The translations under genes were made by a program, and so were the position numbers. This document shows positions 54,919-64,000 of a stretch of DNA of 64,000 nucleotides, piece after piece. Below the pieces are notes generated by a model, which was not told the origin of the DNA, ran no database searches, and worked only from the letters and a program-made list of their open reading frames with translations. Each line of letters starts with the position of its first letter. The stretch's first letter is position 1. Origin of the DNA: Mercurialis annua (Eukaryota > Streptophyta > Magnoliopsida > Malpighiales > Euphorbiaceae); the NCBI RefSeq assembly GCF_937616625.2, contig NC_065570.1:11418001-11482000 (forward strand), in the 5' to 3' direction.

Positions 54919-56835
54919 TGTCTGAGCGACCAGACTGGAAGCAACTTCGCTGATGACTCGTGGCTCAACACTCATACCAACGGGAGCTTTAATGTCGAAG
55001 GATCATCTTCCGCAGCTACTCGCCTAACAGCTAATACTTCCTCGGGGCTTCCTATAACAGACATAATCTCGCAGACCAAACACCTGAAACTCACGGAGCC
55101 TTCACTTACCCTTCATGTCAAGAAAGAGCATAGTTCAGGATCAAAAGAATGGATGTTGGCAGCCAAAGTCATATCCAAGAAAGTTTTCGGGCTGCAAGCT
55201 ATTGAGGATGACATTATCAAGAATTGGAAGTTGAAAGGTGAGTTCCTATTAGCACGATTCCCTGAAAATCGCTTTTCAATAAGACTCTCGCTGGCTGAAG
55301 ATTATGAGATGATCTTAGAGGAAAGACCGTGGAATATTCACAACCAACATGTCAATGTCAAAGAATGGCCTGAAGATATCCCCATAGCCAGGATTGACTT
55401 CACTTCGTCTCTGTTTTGGCTGCAAGCCAGAGGCCTGCCTCCCAACCAAATCAACGCTGAAAATGGAACAAGGATAGCCAGCCTCTTCAACAGACTGGTA
55501 GACATTGACATGGATCCTATGGCTCCTCTGTGGAGACAACACTTCCTCCGGATCCGAGTCGAAGTGGATAATACCAAACCATTACTTCCTGGATTTCACA
55601 ATATCACTGATGAGTTGAAAAAGGAGTGGATCAAATTTCGCTATGAGAAGCTTCCAGACATATACTTTTTCTGTGGAATGATGGGCCACAATAGAAATTT
55701 CTGTGCAACCAGGATCACTGAAGAGGAAGCAGGTATATTCTATGCTGGCAAGTACAGATATGGTTTATTTATGAGAGCTAACAAGTTGATGAGATCTGGG
55801 AACTTAGCTATTGTGAAAGATAAGCTCAATTACTTCCAAGCGAAGTACAATCAGGCAGCTGCATGAGGTACAACCCATCAGGAGACTAACCCAATCCCTA
55901 CCTCTAGTGTGTCAACCCAGGAGATCAGACAGCAAATGAGCTTGCAGAATGTATGTGACTATGGTGTAGAGGAGCAACTGGCCAGAACGGCCCACATCTC
56001 CCCAGTTACCTCATTTCAGAGCTACCAACAGGCCATAGCAGCTGACTTCCTGGCGAATAATTTCAATGAACTCCACAACATAACAATCCCTCCTTATGTC
56101 ATGGCTGGAGAACCACATACTGATGCAGGGGAGTACAATCTGGATATGCAAGTCACTGACAGACACCAAGCTCCTCCCACCTACAATCAAAACCGTATAC
56201 TAAGAGGAATCCTTCACCAACTATCTAGAGAAACCCAACAAAACTATAACTCCCTAGATCAGCTTTCTAACCCCCCTCTGGAAGAGCAAGTGAAGATGCT
56301 GGTTGAATACTTCTATGGCAAAAATAGTAAGGGCCAAGTAGGAGAAGCTGTCCCAGAAAGGGATATCGAAGAAATCAGAGCCATGCTAGCAGAACTCAAC
56401 CCAATCGAATATGGACTCCCCACTACAATAGCTGATTTCCAATCCTTAAAGGAGTAGGAGTGTAATGCCCAGATTACCAAGGCAGTGAAGGCAAGAAAAT
56501 GGAAGAAAATTCCAAGATGCAATACTAAACTCCCAAAAGAGGGTCAACTGAAGCTGAAGGAACCTAAGCTGAAAGGCAAAGGCAAGAGGAAGATTGCACA
56601 AACTGATCTGATGCCAGAAGGCATGCGTACTGGTGATCATGTGATGAATAGAATATACTTAGGCCCGGACCTAAACATCATCTCTATTGATCAGTTTGTG
56701 AAGGAGACAGTAGAGGTTATTGAGGAGAAAAAGAAACCACAAAACAAAGAAGGCACGAAGAAAGGAGAAGGAGAAGCAGATGACAAGGCTGGAGGTGAGG
56801 AGGTCCACCCCAAAGGACCTCAAGGTACCAAATGA
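54919..56835 (+). pseudogene. LINE ORF1 (DUF4283 / zinc-knuckle protein) with two stops
   Basis: One frame runs from the left edge of the element to the TGA at 56833-56835, broken by TGA at 55864-55866 and TAG at 56455-56457. Each is one C-to-T change from a sense codon (CGA and CAG). The first ATG is at 55153. The DUF4283 region (KVFGLQAIEDDIIKNWKLKG to ERPWNIHNQHVNVKEWPED) is the RNA-binding part of plant LINE ORF1. A zinc knuckle follows at FFCGMMGHNRNFC; the usual first Cys is Tyr here. The C-terminus is Lys/Glu-rich. It overlaps the ORF2 start by four bases (ATGA). Confidence 0.85.
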
Positions 56836-59800
56836 AGCTTATGTGTTGGAACTGTCAAGGGTTAGGGAGTGCCTTGACAGTCAAAAATCTAAAAATGCTA
56901 TGTAGATCCAACTCTCCTGATGTAGTCTTCTTAATGGAGACAAAAAATAGTATATCTAAAATAAAGAAAGTTTTTGCTTACTGTGAATTCTCAAATGTTA
57001 TGGCCATAGATCCTATAGGGAAATCTGGGGGACTTTGTTTAGTATGGAAAGATGAGTTAGACCTCCAAATACAACATACCAGTAACAACTTCATCATCTG
57101 CACAATCAGTATCACAAATGGCCCTTCTTTTGACTCTATTTTCTGCCATCTCTATTGCAACATCATCCATAGAAGAGCACAGTTTCAATACTTGCAAAGT
57201 ATCAGAGACAGAATGCTGGGGCCTGTTCTATGTGCAGGGGATCTTAATGACTATCTACTGCCATCTGAGAAAAAAGGGGGTAATGCATTCAAACTGGAGA
57301 ATCATGTCGATTTTACAACCTTTATGGAGTGTATGGAATTTAGAGATTTAGGATTTGCTGGACCTCCGTTTACTTGGTCTAATAGGAGGAACTACCCAAA
57401 CTCAATCAAAGTTAGATTGGACAGAGCCTTGGCTAATGAAGAATGGCAGGCTCTATTCCCTGGAGCTGAAGTTCATCACCTATCTGACCTGGGTTCTGAC
57501 CATAGACCAATCCTCATCAAAACTGATCCCCAGAGACTGAACTACTCAAGGAAATTTTTCTTTGATAAAAGATGGGGAGCTAAACCTGCAGTGCTAAAAA
57601 TCATAGAAGAAAGCTGGAATCAAAATGTGAGAGGAAGCACAATGTTTCAGATACACTCTAAATTGAAGAATACTAGACAAAAATTATTTGCTTGGCAAAA
57701 GTCATCCAGCTCTAACTCTGAAAGGAGGATGCATCAGCTCCAGAGTTCCATAGAAGAGGAGAAGAACAAGAAGGCAGAAGATCAGGACTGGAACAGGATT
57801 AGAAACCTGGAAACAGCCCTGTTGGAAGCAACAATAGAAGAAGAGCAATTTTGGGCTCAAAAGGCTCGACATAATTGGTTGAAATGGGGGGATAAAAACA
57901 CGAAGTACTTCCATGAAAAAACCAAACAAAGGAGGAAAAGGAATTCCATCTCAGGTTTATGGTCAAAAGCTGGGACATGGGAGACTGAAAAGGGCCCTAT
58001 GAAAAAAGTTATTTGTGATTATTTCAAGGAAATATTCACAAGTTCAGAACCAACATCAGTTAATGAATTCCTCAGAGGCTTCAGCCCACAAGTAACAAGG
58101 GTCATGAATGAAAAACTGACCAGGAACATATCAGAAGAGGAAATCAGGAATGCAGTTTTCTCTATTAACCCAACTAAGGCCCCTGGAGCAGATGGATACA
58201 CTGCTTTCTTCTATCAGCAATATTGGCAGATCATAGGTCCTCTAATAACCCACTCCATTCAGGAATTTTTCAGAGGAGGCAAGATGTTAAAAAGCCTCAA
58301 CCATACCCTGATAGCTTTGATCCCAAAGACACAAAATCCTCAGAGCGTGACTGATCTAAGACCTATAAGCCTCTGTTCAGTGTATTACAAGATCTACCCC
58401 TAATAATGGACCAAGCTCAAAATGCTTTTATTAAGGGGAGATCCATTGCGGATAATATTCTAGTGGCGCATGAAGTCCTGCATTATCTCAGATGTAGAGC
58501 AGTGGGGAAAAAGGAACAACTTGCCCTTAAATTAGACATAAGCAAAGCTTATGACGGAGTGGAATGGGAGTATCTGAAGCTTATACTCAAAGCATGGGGA
58601 TTCAGTACCATATTCATTAATTGGATTATAGAATGTACCACTTCAGTCACCTACTCAATCCTAATCAATGGCGAAGCTTGTGACTATATTATTCCATCTA
58701 GAGGATTGAGACAGGGTGATCCGCTTTCACCACTTTTATTTGTCCTCTGCGCAGAAGGATTAGCTCATAAGTTAAAATTAGCATCGCAGGATAACATTAT
58801 CAGAGGGATCCAGATATCCAGGAATGGCCCAACCATCAGCCACCTATTCTTTGCAGATGACTCCATAATATTTACTAATGCTACTCATCATGCAGTTAAG
58901 GGTCTGAAAAAAGTGCTAACAGAGTATGGGGAAGCAAGTGGCCAGATAATCAACTACAGCAAATCAGCAGTCTTCTTTAGCAGAAATACGGGTACTCTCA
59001 CTCGAAGATTACTATCATCAGCTCTTAGTGTGCAGAACATAGGCAACAAAAGTACCTACTTAGTGTTACCCCCTTTTATCCTAAGGTCCAAGCAGATGAC
59101 TTTTAAAGAGATCATAAATAAAATTCAACAAAAGCTTCTGGGATGGAAGGAAAAATTTCTATCATTAGCAGGAAAAGAAACTCTGATGAAAGCAGTGATT
59201 GCAGCTATTCCAGTATACTCCATGTTATGCTTCAAACTCCCAAAATCATTATGCAACAGAATCAACACTCTTATGTCCAAATTTTGGTGGGGAAGTAAAG
59301 ATCAGGAAAGGAAAATATGCTGGGTGGCTTGGGACAAAATGTGTAGGAGCAAATGGGATGGGGGATTAGGCTTCAAGGACTTTAAAGCTTTCAATCAAGC
59401 ACTCCTAGCAAAGCAAGCCTGGAGAATTCATCAGAATCCAGACTCATTACTCCACCAAGTTCTGAAAGGTAGATACTTCAAAGATACCCCCTTATGGTTA
59501 GCTTCCAAAGGTCACAATGCCTCTTGGGGATGGCAAAGTTTAATCCATGGGATTAAGCTCCTCCAGAAAGGGTGTAGATGGCAGATTACTTCAGGGGAGG
59601 ATATTGTCACACTAACGGATCCCTGGATCCCTTTAGAGACCTCATTCATCCCCAGGCTCAAAGATGAAAGGAACCGAGAATCCATCCCTAGAAAGGTAAA
59701 TGGTCTGTTCCTACCAGAATCCAGAACTTGGAATGAGCATCTAATCAAGCACTGGTTTATAGAGGAGGATGCCCAATCCATACTATCTATCCCTCTCCCT

Positions 59801-60889
59801 CAATCTCGAGTCCCAGACAGATGGATCTGGCACTTTACAAAATCGGGTTCATATACGGTCAAATCAGGATATCATATTGCCTTAAACACGGTCCCAACCA
59901 GGGATACTGGAATCCAGAGGCATATGACCAGGGTTCATTGGCAATTCCTATGGAACCTCCAGATTCCTAACAAATTAAAAGTCTTCTTGTGGAGACTCCT
60001 GCAGAATGGTATCCCTACGGCCACTAATCTCAATATCAGACTTAAGGGAGATCTCCTTTGCCCGAGATGTGGAACCCAGGAAGACAGAGAGCATCTGTTC
60101 TTTCATTGTGACTTTGCCAGGAGAGTTTGGTTCTCCTCCCCCCTATCATTCCATTCGAATGGGGAAAATGGTGATTTTTAAGACAGTTGGATCAAGATCA
60201 TGGAAGCACTGAGCTTGATGGATGATTCCAAAGGAAGTGCTCAGTTGTTTTGCTTTTTCCTTTAGGCTATCTGGAAAGCTAGGAACTCAGTTATATTTAA
60301 AGATCAAATTTGGTCTGTTGAGGATACAACTGGTTTTGCACTGTCATTCAAGACATAATTTGATATGGCCAGCAAGATGGAAGCAAGGATGTCTCAAACT
60401 CAAAGATCAAGGCCAGATTCCAGTTGTAATCAAGCTACTAGGATCCCCTGTGAAGAGCGAGACCTCATAACTATCAGATACGATGCAGGTACCTGTAAGC
60501 ATCTGAAGTTTGGTTCAATAGCGGCAATTGCGTTTAATGATAGGGGTATCTGCTTGAATAAATTTACGGCCACATTTAGAAACATTTGGGATCCAGGTAT
60601 TCTTGAATTTCTAGCGCTCAGAGAGGCCATGAGTTGGAGCCTGCGCTCAAACTGGAGGAAGGTTTGCTTTGAAGGTGATGCTATTCTGGTTTCCCAGGCG
60701 GTTAATTCGAAGACTTGTTCTTCTATTTCCAACTGGGGCACCTGTCAAGATATTTGGCATTTTTCTACATTCTTCCAGAACTGTACTGTCCGCCATATTA
60801 GTAGGATAGATAATGGTCAAGCCCATCGGTTAGCTCAACTGGCGAAAGCTAGCTATGCGTCGACTTTAGCTTCAGTCATACCATTGTAG
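56832..60889 (+). pseudogene. LINE ORF2: endonuclease, reverse transcriptase, RNase H, disrupted
   Basis: From ATG 56832 the APE-type endonuclease shows MCWNCQGLG, VFLMETK, CAGDLND, VRLDRALAN and SDHRPI. The reverse transcriptase begins near NPTKAPGADGYTAFFYQQYW. At about 58395, after VYYKI, roughly 14 codons are missing and the frame shifts, giving a stop; the sequence resumes at LPLIMDQAQNAFIKGRSI. Next come LKLDISKAYDGVEWEYL, GLRQGDPLSPLLFVLCAEGL and the catalytic FADD (about 58850). A zf-RVT domain has CPRCGTQEDREHLFFHC. TAA at 60179-60181, TAG near 60264 and TAA near 60357 precede an RNase-H-like domain (ITIRYDAG, FLALREAMSW, VRHISRIDNGQAHRLAQLA). Confidence 0.9.
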
Positions 60890-60928
60890 CACTTATCCTT
60901 TTATCTAACTCTTTCTTGGAAAAAAAAA

Positions 60929-60995
60929 GATAATCAGGATGTGTCCCTGACACCAATTGCATCATTCGAATAAGATCATTTTAGATTTTAAAATA
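60929..60995. other. LINE 3' flank
   Basis: This is short AT-rich sequence after the A-run. No duplicated target could be paired with the left edge. Confidence 0.4.
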
Positions 60996-61004
60996 TTAAA
61001 TTTA

Positions 61005-61223
61005 GGAGAGATTCTTAGGTAGACTCACTCCACATCATCCGTGAACTAGTCTATCACATTATTACACGTTATTAAAATAATGACACTATCGTCATTTGAT
61101 TATTACTTTTTTACACTTTTGAATAGTAATATTACGATAATGCCATTATTTTAATGACGTGTCATAATATGATAGGTTTAGTTCACGGATGACGTGGTGG
61201 ATTGAGTCTATCTAAGAATTTCT
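61005..61223. mobile_element. MULE-type MITE, copy B, 219 bp
   Basis: It belongs to the same family as 53156. It starts ggagagattcttaggtagac and ends gagtctatctaagaatttct, with the shared tttacacttttgaatagtaa in the middle. The 9-mer ttaaattta flanks both sides (60996-61004 and 61224-61232). Confidence 0.9.
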
Positions 61224-61232
61224 TTAAATTTA

Positions 61233-61807
61233 GATTACTTTTAAACTTGTATGCAATAACACAACTAAATTGTGCGCGTGAGTGGCATCTACAATCTATG
61301 TTACCCGAACTCTTCATTTTGCCCTTCTATACCCGTGTCGGACATGACATGGCACCGACATGATACATAATATGGGTCCGACTCTTTAACTGACAGGTGG
61401 ACACTTCAAGAGATAGACTTTATGAAGAGTTGCCATATCATGTGGTAAAAAGACCATATCATGTATCGGAGTTGGTGTCACGTTTCGATTCTTAAGAGCT
61501 AAAACTGTATTTATTGTTATAAACTTTATTTTGAGTTATTTATTTTATTTTTTAAGACTAACATTTGAATACTTATGTCTACTTTACACATATATATCCG
61601 TATCGAAGTACCCGAATCCTAGATCCATATCCCCATACTTTGAGTTAAGAAAATTAGCTTCGGATATGGGGATACGCATCCATTTTTGACACCCATATCT
61701 GAGTCTGTGTAACATAGTCTACAACTGCTAGTCTACTACTACTACTATAAAAATTAAATATTAATTTATATCATGAATTTATATATATTATTATTATTTC
61801 AAATGAG
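61233..61807. other. Spacer between two MITE copies
   Basis: No gene is seen. A small inverted pair (gggtccgactctt, atatggggatacg) around 61370-61690 may be a decayed repeat. Confidence 0.4.
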
Positions 61808-61816
61808 CTAAATTTA

Positions 61817-62039
61817 GAGAGATTTTTAAGTAAACTCAGTCTATCACGTAATCCGTGAACTAACCAATCGCATTATGACACGTCATTAAAATAGTAGCAC
61901 TATTATAATTTTGATATTAATTTTTTTATATTTTTGAAAAGTAATGTTACGATAGTGCCATTATTTTAATAATGTGTCATAATATGATAGGTTAAGTACA
62001 TGAATGACGTGGTGGACAAAATTTAACTAAGAATATCTC
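61817..62039. mobile_element. MULE-type MITE, copy C, 223 bp
   Basis: This is the most diverged copy of the 53156 family (gagagatttttaagtaaact to tttaactaagaatatctc). The 9-mer ctaaattta flanks both sides (61808-61816 and 62040-62048). Confidence 0.88.
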
Positions 62040-62334
62040 CTAAATTTAATGATTTCAAACACAATACAATTAAATGATACAACATGATCTGAAGTTAAAT
62101 AAGCTTAAATTTGGTATAAACGGATTCAGATTATAAATGAGTCAATTTTTTATGACATGGTTAATTTTTTGTTAAAAAAAATTAAACACATTAACCTGTT
62201 TACACATGATTAAATAATTTAATTAAATATTATTTGATTTGATTTTATTTTAAATTTTAGATCTAAATTTTTAATTATATTTATAGTTTTTCATTACATG
62301 TAGTTACATTATTATTAACTTTAACAATTATTGA

Positions 62335-62840
62335 TAGAGTCAATTACAAATTAAATCACGAAATTTAGTCTAATTTTCAATTACATCATAAATTTTAAAA
62401 CTTGACAATGTTATATACCAACTTTCACTTTCTGACGGATCAAAACACCATTCATTTTTCGATATAAAATGTTGAGTTGAAAGCTAATATTTCCATGTAG
62501 GCTGACATGTTAGAAAATAAACGGTATTTCGATTTGCCAAAAAGTAAAAGTTGATGCATGTTTTTGTCAAAATATTAAAATTAATTTTGTAATTGCAAAT
62601 TACGCTAAAGTTCGTGATCTAATTTGCAACGTGTCAAATTACGTGGAAAATACTGAAATCTATTATGTTAGTATACATGGAAATTCCGGCTTCCAACTCA
62701 GTAAAAATGTCCCAAAAAAATATCAGTGTATTGATTTGCCAAAATTATAAAGTTCACTGACGACAATGTCAAATTTGAAAGTTTATGTTATAATTATAAA
62801 TTAAACCAAAGTTGGTAAATATATTTACAATTAAACCCTT
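62335..62840. mobile_element. Possible TIR MITE, about 500 bp
   Basis: The left arm (ttacaaattaaatcacg, then cttgacaatgttat, accaactttc) is mirrored on the right (gacaatgtcaaatttg, then aaccaaagttggtaaatata). The interior repeats tttgccaaaa-type words. The target duplication was not resolved. Confidence 0.5.
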
Positions 62841-64000
62841 ATTAATACTCAATAGATTTAAGGTTTAATCATCTAAAAATATTTATCATTTTGATTTTTT
62901 TTATTTATGACTCAAACTTTCAAAATCGTCAATTTTAATTTATTTCTCATTTTTTAGTTTTAGTTGTGGACATTTATTCAAATTGAAGTGATTTTTTTTT
63001 TTAAAAATATGCTCTTGATATTGCTTCTTAATTAATATTCCAATTTGTATTTTACCATGAAAATTCCACATATGAAGAGTGTATCGGAATATTTTCCACT
63101 TCAAATTAAACAGATGCCTACAATTAAAACTATAAATTAAAAAATGAACTAAAATTGATCATTTTGTTTGGACCATAATTTTTTTTTTTAAAAACAGTTT
63201 TCAATAGTAGCCTAAATTTAATGGGTTTAAATATATCATGCAAAAAATATTGATCAAATAACACATTTAATTAACTCATATTTCAAACATATCGATAGAG
63301 TTTGTTCTTTTCAACGGATTTTAACCTACATAACAATGTAAATGGTTGATCGGATGGTAGTGGTCCAATTAGCTCTCTAATGTTTAAATTAATATTAAAT
63401 TTTAAGGCTATTAATTTGAGGCGGATGCACTTGAAAGAGGGTGGGATCTATGGACCCCACCTGTTTTTGAGAAAAAAAATATTATTTGTAATATAAATCC
63501 AATGTTTTTGAATAAATATTTCAATACAACAAATTATTATGAGTGTTTTAAATAAAAATAGTGCATTAGCTAACAAAAATTACTATTTATTAATTTATCC
63601 ATAAAAAACTTAATATATATTTGATAAAGTACAAAAAGACATGTATTGAAAACCTGTACATATGTTTTATTATTTAATAAATAAAAATAAATACAAATTA
63701 AATTCTAACTGATAAGAATAAATAATTCAATATAATATACATAATGTTCAATATATATTTTTAAACCTAAATTTTAATCTATTTATATAAAATATAAATA
63801 TTTTAGAACATCATTTACACATTTGTTCATCTATTTTATTTATTAATTTTTTATTATATAATATAAGTGTATATTAATTCTATTCTCGCTAAAAAAATAG
63901 TTGACTTAATAACATACATGTGCATTTAATAGTGTGATAATAATATAGTTATTTAATGTTTTTAAAACAAAAAATTTGTCAAAATAATTAAAATAAATTT
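62841..64000. other. AT-rich intergenic DNA
   Basis: No gene, RNA or clear element is visible. A small perfect inverted repeat (ggtgggatc...gaccccacc) lies near 63440-63470. Confidence 0.5.

Larger units (their letters stand above)
54919..60928 (+). mobile_element. L1-type LINE retrotransposon, degenerate, about 6.0 kb
   Basis: The order is ORF1 (DUF4283 plus zinc knuckle), then ORF2 (endonuclease, reverse transcriptase, zf-RVT, RNase H), then a short A-run at 60920-60928. This is the standard plant L1 layout. Base composition is clearly richer in G and C than the flanks. ORF1 is already open at the left edge, directly abutting the MITE, so the element is probably truncated at its 5' end. 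Several stops and one frame-shifting deletion make it inactive. No target duplication was identified. Confidence 0.9.

Overview
This is a plant nuclear window, most likely from a eudicot. The evidence is AT-rich intergenic DNA, GT-AG introns, plant-type histones with SPKK-like tails, a RABE1-type Rab GTPase with the usual eight-exon plant layout, a plant soluble pyrophosphatase, and plant TE families (MULE, hAT, Stowaway, L1-type LINE, a gypsy-sized solo LTR). The species cannot be named from the sequence.

Four loci look intact. Two are H2A.W-type histone genes (7580-8366 and 18978-19770, + strand). One is an intronless H2B gene (21248-21682, -). The soluble inorganic pyrophosphatase gene lies at 23525-26947 (-, nine coding exons), and a RABE1/RAB8 GTPase gene lies at 41693-47027 (+, eight coding exons).

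The left third is a tandem duplication of an [H2A.W -> <- H2B] cassette. Unit 1 runs from about 7095 to 11040 and keeps an intact H2A.W, but its H2B is truncated and split by a hAT-type MITE. Unit 2 starts at about 11041 with a copy of the H2A.W upstream sequence and resumes at 18648. About 7.4 kb of insertions separate the two parts: an AT microsatellite, a mirrored satellite, a 992-bp MULE, a 0.5-kb MITE and a 2986-bp solo LTR. Unit 2 then carries intact H2A.W and H2B.

The rest is mostly mobile DNA with readable boundaries. A 2.07-kb MULE with a 9-bp target-site duplication (TSD) ends 525 bp upstream of the first H2A.W start. A 4.26-kb hAT transposon with a perfect 8-bp TSD carries a nearly complete transposase broken by one stop (28562-32824). 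A 4.13-kb FAR1-type MULE has a decayed transposase (34796-38927). A NAM-associated (PIF/Harbinger ORF1-like) relic lies at 39565-40577, and a 145-bp tandem repeat sits upstream of RABE1 (40582-41146). Introns of RABE1 hold two MITEs. An inverted composite repeat with a nested LTR-like insert spans 49476-52841, and a LINE with decayed ORF1 and ORF2 spans about 54919-60928. Three copies of one 220-bp MULE-type MITE, each with a 9-bp TSD, lie at 53156, 61005 and 61817.

The most unusual structure is shared by two otherwise unrelated MULEs (4982-7046 and 12648-13639): GC-rich arrays of back-to-back perfect palindromes inside AT-rich elements. I found no CRISPR array, tRNA or rRNA gene, and no clear new multi-gene system.
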